Shown here in pieces: positions 19,872 to 28,077 of a DNA stretch of 64,000 nt. Numbering within the stretch: the stretch's first letter is position 1; the number at the start of each line of letters is the position of its first letter. Position numbers and translations under genes: made by a program. Source of the DNA: Micrococcus flavus. GTDB lineage: Bacteria; Actinomycetota; Actinomycetes; Actinomycetales; Micrococcaceae. The notes beneath the pieces were generated by a model. It saw nothing but the letters and a program-made list of their open reading frames with translations, was not told where the DNA came from and did no database searches. The stretch covers positions 558,001 to 622,000 of the forward strand of contig NZ_JACHMC010000001.1 of assembly GCF_014204815.1 (NCBI RefSeq), read 5' to 3'.

Positions 19872-21491
19872 GTGACCCAGACCGACCCCCACCGTGACCA
19901 GCCCATCCCGCTGCACGACGTCCTGCCCACCGTCCTCGTCCTGGACTTCGGCGCCCAGTACGCCCAGCTGATCGCGCGCCGCGTGCGCGAGGCCAACGTG
20001 TACTCCGAGGTCGTGCCCGCGTCCACCCCGGCGTCCGAGATCCTCGCGCGCGAGCCCGCTGCCCTGATCCTCTCCGGCGGCCCGTCCTCGGTCTACGAGG
20101 ACGGCGCCCCGCGCCTGGACCCGGCCCTGCTCGAGGCCGGTGTGCCCGTCCTGGGCCTGTGCTACGGGTTCCAGTCCATCGCGCACGCCCTCGGCGGCGT
20201 GGTGGCCGAGACCGGCACGCGCGAGTACGGCTCGACCCGCCTGGAGACCGTGGAGGGGGACTCCGTGCTGTTCTCCGGCCAGGACGCTGAGCAGGTCGTG
20301 TGGATGTCCCACGGCGACGCCGTCACCCAGGCCCCGGAGGGCTTCACGGTGACCGCGACCACCGCCGGCGCCCCCGTGGCGGCCTTCGAGGACCGCGAAC
20401 GGCGCCTCTTCGGCGTGCAGTGGCACCCCGAGGTGGGCCACTCCGAGCGCGGCCAGGAGGTGCTGCGCAACTTCCTCGTGGACGGCGCGGGCCTGGCCCA
20501 GGACTGGACCGCGGCGAACGTGATCGAGGAGCAGGTGGCCCGCATCCGCGAGCAGGTCGGCGACGCCCGGGCCATCTGCGGCCTGTCCGGCGGCGTGGAC
20601 TCCGCGGTGGCCGCCGCGCTCGTGCAGCGCGCCATCGGAGACCGCCTCACGTGCGTCTACGTGGACCACGGACTCATGCGCGAGGGGGAGTCCGCCGAGA
20701 TCGAGAAGGCCTTCGGTGAGGCCCACGGCGGCGCCCGCCTCGTGATGGTGGACGCGCGTGAGGACTTCCTGGCTGCGCTGGCCGGCGTCACCGACCCGGA
20801 GACCAAGCGCAAGACCATCGGCGAGCGGTTCATCCGCACCTTCGAGAAGGCGCAGGCGGACATCGTCCTGGAGTCCGCCGAGGACCCCCACGCGACGGAC
20901 GTGAAGTTCCTCGTCCAGGGCACCCTGTACCCGGACGTGGTCGAGTCCGGCGGCGGCGACGGCGCCGCGAACATCAAGTCCCACCACAACGTGGGCGGCC
21001 TCCCGGACGACATCGAGTTCGAGCTGTGCGAGCCGCTGCGCGAGCTCTTCAAGGACGAGGTCCGCGCCGTGGGCGCCGAGCTGGGCCTGCCGGACGGGAT
21101 CGTCCACCGCCAGCCCTTCCCGGGTCCGGGCCTGGGCATCCGCATCATCGGCGAGGTCACCCAGGAGCGCCTGGACCTGCTGCGCCGGGCGGACGCGATC
21201 GTGCGCGCCGAGCTCACCGCCGCCGGCCTGGACCGGCACATCTGGCAGTGCCCGGTGGTGCTGCTGGCCGACGTGCGCTCCGTGGGCGTGCAGGGCGACG
21301 GCCGCACCTACGGCCACCCGATCGTGCTGCGCCCCGTCACCTCCGAGGACGCCATGACCGCCGACTGGGCGCGCATCCCCGCCGAGGTGCTCTCCCGGAT
21401 CTCCAACCGCATCACCAATGAGGTGGACGGGATCAACCGGGTCGTGCTGGACGTCACGAGCAAGCCCCCGGGCACCATCGAGTGGGAGTGA
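19872..21491 (+). CDS. guaA: GMP synthase (glutamine-hydrolysing)
   Basis: 539 residues, converts XMP to GMP with glutamine and ATP. The N-terminal class I glutamine amidotransferase domain has VLGLCYGFQ (nucleophile Cys) and the [10 protein letters not shown] His/Glu pair. The ATP-pyrophosphatase domain carries [14 protein letters not shown] (P-loop). The C-terminal dimerisation domain includes [14 protein letters not shown], ends [15 protein letters not shown] and is complete. GTG start with a -10 hexamer 6 nt upstream implies a leaderless mRNA. It completes the local guaB/guaB3/guaA set. Confidence 0.97.
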   Translation: MTQTDPHRDQPIPLHDVLPTVLVLDFGAQYAQLIARRVREANVYSEVVPASTPASEILAREPAALILSGGPSSVYEDGAPRLDPALLEAGVPVLGLCYGFQSIAHALGGVVAETGTREYGSTRLETVEGDSVLFSGQDAEQVVWMSHGDAVTQAPEGFTVTATTAGAPVAAFEDRERRLFGVQWHPEVGHSERGQEVLRNFLVDGAGLAQDWTAANVIEEQVARIREQVGDARAICGLSGGVDSAVAAALVQRAIGDRLTCVYVDHGLMREGESAEIEKAFGEAHGGARLVMVDAREDFLAALAGVTDPETKRKTIGERFIRTFEKAQADIVLESAEDPHATDVKFLVQGTLYPDVVESGGGDGAANIKSHHNVGGLPDDIEFELCEPLRELFKDEVRAVGAELGLPDGIVHRQPFPGPGLGIRIIGEVTQERLDLLRRADAIVRAELTAAGLDRHIWQCPVVLLADVRSVGVQGDGRTYGHPIVLRPVTSEDAMTADWARIPAEVLSRISNRITNEVDGINRVVLDVTSKPPGTIEWE

Positions 21492-21552
21492 GCGGGGCGC
21501 CCCCCAGGCCCTGCACGACCGCCGAGACCGCATCAGGAAGGACACCCAGGAC

Positions 21553-24500
21553 GTGACCGAGCAGGAGTTCCCGCGGCTGGCCCGCGCCCGCGCCGCCGCC
21601 CGACCGGCGGAGCAGGAGCGGCCCGACCCCGCCACGTGGGTGGCCTCCCTCGGCTCGGGGGCGGAGTCGGACACCATGCTCCGCTTCGCACCCTCGGCGG
21701 CCAACTCCGTCGACCTGACGGGCGCGAACACCTCGGGGCTGTCCCAGCTGCTGCTGGGCCGGCGCACCCGCCTGTCCACCCTGCTGCCCGCGGGCCCCGA
21801 GCTGGACGCCGCGCAGGAGGTGGCCATGGCGCTGCGCGCCACGGTGCGCCGCCTCGGCGAGGAGCGGGGGATCGACGTCGGCGCCCTCGCCCTGGGCGTG
21901 GCCACATGGAGCGCCCACGAGGACGGCCGCCGGGAGCGGCGCACCGCCCCCGTGCTGCTGGCGCGCGTGGCGTTCACCGTCCGCAGCGGCGCCCGCGGCC
22001 GCGACGAGGTCGAGGTGCAGATCACCGAGCCCGCCCGGCTGAACCCGGCGCTCGTCCGGAACCTGCGCCGGCACCACGGGATCCGGCTGGACCCCGAGGC
22101 CTACCGGCAGGCGGCCTACGCCACCGCGCGCATCGAGCCCGGCCCGGCCCTGGCCCTGCTCCGCGAGGAGGCGGCCTCCCTCACGGACCTCGAGGTCTCC
22201 GAGCGACTCCTCGTCTCCACGTTCGCGGACCTGGGGGACACCGCCTCGCTGCCCGAGTCCCTCGACCGCCTCCCCGTGGTCCAGGCCCTCTACGACGCCG
22301 GCACCGGCATGGTCCCGCGTCCGGAGCCCCTGGACCCGGACCCGGGGCCGGACGAGGACGCCGTGGCCCCGGCGGACGAGCGCCTGGTCCTGGACCTGGA
22401 CGCCTCTCAGCGCCGTGTGGTCGAGCATGCCGCGGCCGGCCGCTCCCTCGTGGTGGACACCGCACCCGGCACCGGGCAGACGCAGACGGCCGCCGCGCTC
22501 GCGGCGCGCCTGGCGTGGGAGGGCCGCCGCGTGCTTGTCGTGGCGGAGCGCTCCGCCGCCCTCACGGACCTGCACGCCCGCCTCGGCGAGGTCGGGCTGC
22601 GCGACGCCGTGCTGGACGTGCCGGCCAACGCCGACCCCGAGGACCTGCGCCACCAGCTCGTGGCCGCCGTGCTGCGCGCCGAGCGCGCCCAGGCCCCGGA
22701 CCGGGCCGCCGCGGACGCCGAGCTCGTGGAGCTGCGCCGCCGGCTCCGCGAGCACGTTGACTCCCTGCACCACGTGCGCCCCCGGTGGGGGTGCTCTCCG
22801 TTCCAGGCCATGCAGGCCCTCGCGGCGCTGACCTCCCTGGAGACCCCGCCGGCCACCACCGTCCGCCTCAAGCGCTCCGTGCTGGACTCCACCGTGGACC
22901 GGCACGCCGTGGCGGAGCAGCTGGTGCGCGCCGGCGAGCTCGGCGCCTTCGACCGGGACGCCACGCAGAGCCGCTGGTTCGGGGCGCGCGTGCGCAACGT
23001 GCAGGAGACCGAGGCCGCCGGGGAGCTCGTGGAGCACCTGGCCGCCACCCTCTACACGACCCGCCGCGCGGTGGACGCCGCCGCATCCCAGGCCGGCCTG
23101 CGCCGGCCCCGCACGGTGGACGGCTGGGCCGAGCAGTCGGACCTGTACGCCCGGGTGGAGCGCATCCTGACCGCGCTCAAGCCCGAGGTGTTCTCGCTCG
23201 ACGTCCCCCAGCTCGTGGCCGCCACCGCCTCGAGCCAGTGGCGCCGGAACAACATGGTGGAGATGTCCTCGGTGGCCCGCTCCCGCCTGCGTCGCACCGC
23301 GAAGGACGCCGTGCGTCCGGGCGTGCAGGTCCCGGACCTGCACCAGGAGCTGCTGGACGTGGAGGCCGTCCTGGCGGACTGGGCCGCCCAGGCCGCGGAC
23401 CCGTCCTCCCTGCCGACGGTCCCGGACCAGGCCGCCCGCGGGCGCCGGGCGGTGGCCGACGTCGCCGACGCGCTCGAGCGCCTCGAGCGCGTGCTCGCCC
23501 CCGAGGCCACCGCGGAGGCCTCCCTGACGGCGACGGACGCGGACGACCTGACGGCCGCCGTCGACGGCCTCGTGGCGGACCGCCCCACGCTGGCCACCCT
23601 GCCCGAGCGCACCCTCGTGCTGGACGAGCTGCGGGACCACGGCCTCACCGAGCTGCTCGAGGACCTGCACCGGCGGGAGGTCCCCGCCGAGCGCCTGGCC
23701 GCCGAGCTCGAGCTCGCGTGGTGGCAGTCCGCCCTCGAGGCCATGATCTCCGGGGACGACTTCCTGGCGATGATGAGCGGGGACGACCTCGGCGCCGTCG
23801 AGCGGGGCTACCGCGCGGCGGACCGGGCCCTGCTGGAGTCCGGCGCGGACCGCCTCACCGCCGAGCTGGGCCGCCAGTGGAAGGAGGCCCTCGGCACCTA
23901 CCGTGCGGACGCGGCCGTCCTGCGCTCGCTGCTGCGCCAGGGCCGGCCGGGCGTGGAGTCGCTGACCACGATCGCCCCGGAGCTGCTGCGCCCGCTGGTG
24001 CCGATCGTCACGACCTCTCCGATGGCGCTGACCGAGTTCCCGCCGGAGTGGGAGGCGGACGTGGTGGTGCTGCTGGAGGCGGACGCCACCGCCCTGGCCA
24101 CGGTGGTCGGCGCCCTCACCCGGGCCCCGCAGGCGGTGGCCCTCGGCGACCCGGCCATCGGCCGCCCCCAGTCCTTCCAGGTGTCCGTGGACCCCACGGC
24201 CACGGCCGGCCCGCTGCGCCCCTTGCGCTCGGCGCACCACGCCCTCTCCGAGGTCCTGCCCTCCTCGGCCCTCGGCCAGGTGCACCGGCCGATGCCCCGC
24301 GGGGTGGTGCGGCTGATCTCCCGCCTCGCGTACGAGGGCGCCGTGGACTGCCTGCCCACCGCGGGGGAGCTCACCGGCCGCGGCCGCACCGTCACGGCGG
24401 AGTACCTGCCCGAGGGCACCGGCATCCCCATGACCGGCGGCGACGTCGTGGAGTCCACGCAGGCGGAGATCGCCCGCTGCGTGCAGCGCGTCTTCGAGCA

Positions 24501-25311
24501 CGCCCGGGACCGCCCGGAGGAGTCCCTGGCGGTGATCACGGTGTCCGAGCAGCACGCCCGCCGGGTGGCCGCCGCCGTGCAGGCCATGGCGGCGCAGGCG
24601 CCGTGGGCCGCGGAGTTCCTGGCCCGGGGCCGCGGGGAGGGGGACGAGCGCGAGCCGTTCGTGATCGCGCCCGTGACCCGCGCCTCCACGATCACCCGCG
24701 ACGCCGTCATCCTCAGCCCCGGCTACGGGCGCACTCCGCACGGGCGCGTGGTCCACCACTTCGGCGCCCTCTCCGACCCGGACGGCGAGCGCATGCTCAC
24801 CGTGGCGCTCACCCGCGCCCGCACCCGGATGCACCTGGTCTCGGCGCTGCGCGCGGAGGACCTCGAGGAGGACCGGCTCGACGGCGGGGCGCGCGCGTTC
24901 CACGCCCTGCTCGGCCTGCTGCTCTCCGGGGCGGACGAGGGGCGGCCGGGCCGCCTGAGCGACCCGCTGCTGACGGACCTGCGCGGCCGCCTCGAGGAGC
25001 ACGGGGCGCACACGTCCCCGCACCACGGCGGGGTCATGGACCTAGCCGTGGCGGATGCCCTCGGCCCGCGCGGCCGGGCCCGGCCGCTGGCCCTGGTCAG
25101 CGACGGCGGCGACGCCTACCGCGAGCTGTCGGTGCGGGAGCGCTCCCGTCGCCTGCCCGAGCGCCTCGAGTCCCTCGGCTGGGACACGGACACCCTGTGG
25201 GCGATCGACGTCTTCGCGGACCCGGAGTCGGTGGCGGACCGGCTGGCGGGCCGGCTGGGCCTGCCGCTCGAGGACCCGGAGGACGACGACGGCGACGACG
25301 ATGACCGCTGA
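21553..25311 (+). CDS. Large SF1 helicase-like protein with degenerate Walker motifs
   Basis: 1252 residues from the GTG at 21553 (AGGAAGG upstream); the frame is open further upstream into guaA, but that part is shadow. The layout is helicase-like: a long N-terminal domain, then VVDTAPGTGQTQTAAALAA (about residue 303) where a Walker A would be, a long alpha-helical insertion, VVVLLEADATA (about 839) at the Walker B position, VALGDPAIGRP (about 863) like motif III, and TVALTRARTRMHLVSA (about 1086) like SF1 motif VI. The P-loop lysine is replaced by Gln and the Walker B acidic pair is altered, so normal ATP hydrolysis is doubtful. The C-terminal 150 residues resemble the region that in relatives carries a small nuclease-like or DUF559-like fold. 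Role unknown; the position after guaA appears common in Micrococcaceae. Confidence 0.7.
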   Translation: MTEQEFPRLARARAAARPAEQERPDPATWVASLGSGAESDTMLRFAPSAANSVDLTGANTSGLSQLLLGRRTRLSTLLPAGPELDAAQEVAMALRATVRRLGEERGIDVGALALGVATWSAHEDGRRERRTAPVLLARVAFTVRSGARGRDEVEVQITEPARLNPALVRNLRRHHGIRLDPEAYRQAAYATARIEPGPALALLREEAASLTDLEVSERLLVSTFADLGDTASLPESLDRLPVVQALYDAGTGMVPRPEPLDPDPGPDEDAVAPADERLVLDLDASQRRVVEHAAAGRSLVVDTAPGTGQTQTAAALAARLAWEGRRVLVVAERSAALTDLHARLGEVGLRDAVLDVPANADPEDLRHQLVAAVLRAERAQAPDRAAADAELVELRRRLREHVDSLHHVRPRWGCSPFQAMQALAALTSLETPPATTVRLKRSVLDSTVDRHAVAEQLVRAGELGAFDRDATQSRWFGARVRNVQETEAAGELVEHLAATLYTTRRAVDAAASQAGLRRPRTVDGWAEQSDLYARVERILTALKPEVFSLDVPQLVAATASSQWRRNNMVEMSSVARSRLRRTAKDAVRPGVQVPDLHQELLDVEAVLADWAAQAADPSSLPTVPDQAARGRRAVADVADALERLERVLAPEATAEASLTATDADDLTAAVDGLVADRPTLATLPERTLVLDELRDHGLTELLEDLHRREVPAERLAAELELAWWQSALEAMISGDDFLAMMSGDDLGAVERGYRAADRALLESGADRLTAELGRQWKEALGTYRADAAVLRSLLRQGRPGVESLTTIAPELLRPLVPIVTTSPMALTEFPPEWEADVVVLLEADATALATVVGALTRAPQAVALGDPAIGRPQSFQVSVDPTATAGPLRPLRSAHHALSEVLPSSALGQVHRPMPRGVVRLISRLAYEGAVDCLPTAGELTGRGRTVTAEYLPEGTGIPMTGGDVVESTQAEIARCVQRVFEHARDRPEESLAVITVSEQHARRVAAAVQAMAAQAPWAAEFLARGRGEGDEREPFVIAPVTRASTITRDAVILSPGYGRTPHGRVVHHFGALSDPDGERMLTVALTRARTRMHLVSALRAEDLEEDRLDGGARAFHALLGLLLSGADEGRPGRLSDPLLTDLRGRLEEHGAHTSPHHGGVMDLAVADALGPRGRARPLALVSDGGDAYRELSVRERSRRLPERLESLGWDTDTLWAIDVFADPESVADRLAGRLGLPLEDPEDDDGDDDDR

Positions 25312-25522
25312 GCCCCGGCGGCGGGGGCCGCGTCGCGCGAACGCCGCCGGCACGGGGCCCGCGTCCGCCGACGGCCCCGAGCCGGTGCTGGAGCCGCGGG
25401 CCGGGGCGGGCACCGCGATCGGGGGCGTGCGCACCGCCGCGTCCGCTGACGCCTCGCCCGCCCCGGCCGAGGTCGAGCACGACCGCTGGCTGCGCGAGCA
25501 GCGCCCGCCCCACTGGGGCTGA
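25301..25522 (+). CDS. Small hypothetical protein
   Basis: 73 residues; its ATG lies inside the last codons of the helicase-like gene (11-bp overlap), so it is probably translationally coupled. The body is low-complexity Ala/Pro/Arg, but it ends in a compact, charged motif, EHDRWLREQRPPHWG, which looks like the conserved part. No domain recognised. The coupling suggests a partner for the upstream protein. Confidence 0.6.
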   Translation: MTAEPRRRGPRRANAAGTGPASADGPEPVLEPRAGAGTAIGGVRTAASADASPAPAEVEHDRWLREQRPPHWG

Positions 25523-25547
25523 GCGCGGCGGGCCCGGGGCTCGCGGG

Positions 25548-25829
25548 TCAGTCGGCGGAGCCGCTGCCGGAGGTCGAGGGGGTCGCGGAGCCCGAGTCCG
25601 AGCCGGACGCGGCGCCGCCCGAAGAGGCCGTCGCGCCGACGCCGGCCGTGCCGCCGCGCGAGTCGGTGCGGTAGAAGCCCGAGCCCTTGAAGCTCACCCC
25701 CACGGAGCCGTACTGCTTCCGCAGGACGCCGCCGCATGCGGGGCACTCGGTGAGCGCGTCGTCGGAGAAGGACTGGACGGCGTCGAAGGCGTGGCCGCAG
25801 TCCTTGCAGCGGTAGGCGTACGTGGGCAT
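25548..25829 (-). CDS. FmdB-family zinc ribbon protein
   Basis: 93 residues. MPTYAYRCKDCGHAFDAVQS then ECPACGGVLRKQYGSVGVSF is the FmdB zinc ribbon with two CxxC pairs, followed by KGSGFYRTDSRGG, the usual conserved tail of the domain. The last 35 residues are a Ser/Gly/Ala-rich low-complexity extension. Such proteins are thought to be small regulators or RNA/DNA-binding accessory proteins; the actual role is unknown. It lies downstream of the 5-formyltetrahydrofolate cyclo-ligase gene on the same strand, a frequent pairing in actinobacteria. Confidence 0.88.
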   Translation of the reverse strand: MPTYAYRCKDCGHAFDAVQSFSDDALTECPACGGVLRKQYGSVGVSFKGSGFYRTDSRGGTAGVGATASSGGAASGSDSGSATPSTSGSGSAD

Positions 25830-25892
25830 GGGGCACCTCTCGGACGGGCGGGGCGCGGGGCGCCCGCGCGGTGGGGACGGGGTGCCCCGATG

Positions 25893-26591
25893 CTACTGCG
25901 CGTCCGGCAGGTGCACGGCCTCGGCGGGGCGCTCGGCGGCGGTGAGCCACGTCAGCCCGTCGGCGGTCAGGACGCCGTCCACGGGCCGGTCGGTCGGCTC
26001 GAAGGGGACCTCCCCGGCGGGCAGCAGCTCGCGGGCGAAGACGTGCGCCACCACCGGGACGGACCCGGGGAGGTCGGCGAGGAAGCGGTCGTAGTAGCCG
26101 CCGCCCTGACCCATGCGCATCCCGGACCGGTCCACGGCCAGGGCCGGGGCCAGCACCAGCAGCGCGTCGGTCAGCGCGTCCGGGCCGTGGCGGGGACCCG
26201 TCGGCTCGTCCACGGGGGCGTTCCCGGCCCGGGTCACGGGGACCCCCGGCGTCCAGTCCGTCCAGGACATGCGCCGCTCCGGCTCGATCACCGGGACCAG
26301 CACGCGCGCGCCGGCCTCGATCAGGCGGGTCCGCAGCGGGCCGGTGTCCGGCTCGGAGGCCATCGGGAGCACGGTGGCGACGACGGGCGTGCGGCCGGCC
26401 CCGCGGGCGGCCGCGAGGCGGGGGGCGAGCCACGGCCACAGGTGCTCGGCCGCCGCCTCGGCCTGGCGGGCGCGCTCGGCGGGGTCCAGGGCGCGACGCG
26501 CGGCGCGGTGCCGGGAGCGGAGCTCCGCCTTGGCGGCGGTGAGGGCGTCGTCGTCGACGGCGGGGCAGGGGTCCGGGCGGGAGCGGTCCAT
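25893..26591 (-). CDS. 5-formyltetrahydrofolate cyclo-ligase
   Basis: 232 residues. Converts 5-formyl-THF to 5,10-methenyl-THF with ATP, salvaging a storage or inhibitory folate. The diagnostic MRMGQGGGYYDRFLA motif lies near residue 170. Basic residues at the N-terminus (KAELRSRHRAARRAL) match the family start, and the C-terminal VPFEPTDRPVDGVLTADGL aligns with the conserved end. The ATG at 26591 is preferred; the same frame is open upstream inside the divergent acetyltransferase gene, which is shadow. Divergent from the GNAT gene with about 30 bp between starts. Confidence 0.9.
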   Translation of the reverse strand: MDRSRPDPCPAVDDDALTAAKAELRSRHRAARRALDPAERARQAEAAAEHLWPWLAPRLAAARGAGRTPVVATVLPMASEPDTGPLRTRLIEAGARVLVPVIEPERRMSWTDWTPGVPVTRAGNAPVDEPTGPRHGPDALTDALLVLAPALAVDRSGMRMGQGGGYYDRFLADLPGSVPVVAHVFARELLPAGEVPFEPTDRPVDGVLTADGLTWLTAAERPAEAVHLPDAQ

Positions 26592-26611
26592 GCCGCCATC
26601 ATGCCGCCTCG

Positions 26612-26617
26612 TAGGAT
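26612..26617 (+). promoter_or_regulatory. Putative leaderless -10 of the GNAT gene
   Basis: TAGGAT, 7 nt before the ATG at 26625, within the short region shared with the divergent cyclo-ligase gene. Confidence 0.5.
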
Positions 26618-26624
26618 CGGGGCC

Positions 26625-27254
26625 ATGAACGTCTCCGGCTCCGTCTGGCCCGTGGCCCTGCGCCACGGCACGCTCACGCTGCGCCCGCTGCGGCGGTCGG
26701 ACCGGCGAGCGTGGGAGGAGCAGCGGCGCGTGAACGCCGCCTGGCTGACCCCGTGGGACGCCACGAGCCCGGTGCCCGGGGCCGGCCCCGCGAGCTTCGG
26801 CCAGATGGTCCGGTGGCACGGGCGGCAGGCGCGCGCGGGGACCTCGTACACCTGGGGCATGACCCTGGACGAGGACGGGCCGGGACGCGACCGCCTCGTG
26901 GGCCTCGTGAGCCTGGGCGGGGTGCAGCTGGGCTCGGTCCTGTCCGGGGCGGTGGGCTACTGGGTGGACCGCCGCGAGGCCGGGCGCGGGCTGACGCCGA
27001 CCGCCGTGGCGATGGTGACGGACTGGGCCTTCCGCGGGCTGGGCCTGCATCGCGTGGAGGTGAACATCCGCCCCGAGAACGAGGCGAGCCTGCGGGTGGT
27101 GCAGAAGCTCGGCCTGCGGGAGGAGGGGCTGCGGCGGGCGTACCTGCACGTCGACGGCGACTGGCGGGACCACCGCAGCTTCGCCGTCACCGCGGAGGAG
27201 GTCCCCGAGGGGCTCCTGACCCGGTGGCTCGACACGCGTCCCGGCACTCGGTGA
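26625..27254 (+). CDS. GNAT acetyltransferase of the RimJ type
   Basis: 209 residues. Transfers acetyl from acetyl-CoA, in RimJ/RimL relatives to protein N-termini. TLRPLRRSDRRAWEEQR is the usual first strand and helix. YWVDRREAGRGLTPTAVAMV is the acetyl-CoA binding region (R/Q-x-x-G-x-G/A), and HRVEVNIRPENEASLRVVQKLGLREEG is the diagnostic RimJ-like motif. The C-terminus (DGDWRDHRSFAVTAEE) is complete. The start at 26625 is chosen because a -10 hexamer lies 7 nt upstream; an in-frame ATG at 26601 is possible. Target unknown. Confidence 0.85.
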   Translation: MNVSGSVWPVALRHGTLTLRPLRRSDRRAWEEQRRVNAAWLTPWDATSPVPGAGPASFGQMVRWHGRQARAGTSYTWGMTLDEDGPGRDRLVGLVSLGGVQLGSVLSGAVGYWVDRREAGRGLTPTAVAMVTDWAFRGLGLHRVEVNIRPENEASLRVVQKLGLREEGLRRAYLHVDGDWRDHRSFAVTAEEVPEGLLTRWLDTRPGTR

Positions 27255-27371
27255 GGCCGGTCACGGAGGCCCGTGCGGGCCGGTAGGCTGGAGGCCTCCG
27301 CCGGCGTCGTCCGGGGTCACGCCGCCCCGCTCCCGCACGCCCGCCGTCCCAGAGCTTCCCAGGAGGACACC

Positions 27372-28067
27372 ATGACCGCCTCGCCCGCCCCCCGCGAGCC
27401 CGCCGCCCGTGAGCCCGAGGCCCGCTTCCAGGTGCACTGGGACCGCACCTCTCTGTTCCTCGTGGGCGCGGTGGCGCTCACCGTCGCGGTCATCACCGCG
27501 CTGTGCGCCCTGGCGGGCCTGCCCACGGCCGGGGTGGCCGGCTGGTCCCTCCTGATCACCGTCGTCGCGGTCGTGGGTCTGCGCGTCCTGGCCGTGCGGG
27601 ACCTGCGCCGGCTCGAGGAGGAGTGGGCCCGGACCCTCCCGGACGCCGTCGAGGCGGAGGAGGAGACCGCGGAGCTGCCGGTCGTCGCGGACCCCGAGCG
27701 GGACCGCCGGACCTTCAAGACGCTCCGCTCGTTCGAGGACGAGGACGAGGACGACGCCCCGCATCTCGAGGACGCGCCCGCCCCGGCGCCTGCGGCCCCG
27801 GCGCGACCGGCCGCCCCGGTCCGGCCCGTCGTCCCCGCCGCCGGCGTGGTCATCCCGGCCGTGCCCCGCCCCACCTATCTGGACGCCCCCGAGGTGGAGC
27901 GGCCCGTCCCGGCCCCGTACGTCGCCGAGGAGGCGCCCCGCTCCACCGCGCGCCTCAAGGACCCGGTGCCGGTGGTCGAGCGCGAGGAGCACCTCAGCGC
28001 CACCGCCGAGCAGGACATCGCCGCCCTGGACCTGGACAACGTCCTGGCCCGACGTCGCGCCTCCTGA
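27372..28067 (+). CDS. Membrane protein with acidic, proline-rich cytoplasmic tail
   Basis: 231 residues. Two adjacent hydrophobic helices (LFLVGAVALTVAVITALCAL and VAGWSLLITVVAVVGLRVLA) near the N-terminus are followed by a long hydrophilic region rich in Glu, Asp, Pro and Ala (DEDEDDAPHLEDAPAPAPAA). The tail ends [27 protein letters not shown] precedes the ATG by a few bases. No domain recognised; the shape suits a small anchored scaffold or regulator. The end is 10 bp from the convergent TPR gene. Confidence 0.7.
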   Translation: MTASPAPREPAAREPEARFQVHWDRTSLFLVGAVALTVAVITALCALAGLPTAGVAGWSLLITVVAVVGLRVLAVRDLRRLEEEWARTLPDAVEAEEETAELPVVADPERDRRTFKTLRSFEDEDEDDAPHLEDAPAPAPAAPARPAAPVRPVVPAAGVVIPAVPRPTYLDAPEVERPVPAPYVAEEAPRSTARLKDPVPVVEREEHLSATAEQDIAALDLDNVLARRRAS

Positions 28068-28077
28068 CGCGTCCGGG

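Noticed and set aside
21454-25026. A 1190-codon open frame on the minus strand opposite the helicase-like gene
   Set aside because: High-GC shadow: composition is Gly/Arg/His/Val-rich with no domain, and the plus frame has real motifs and coupling to neighbours.
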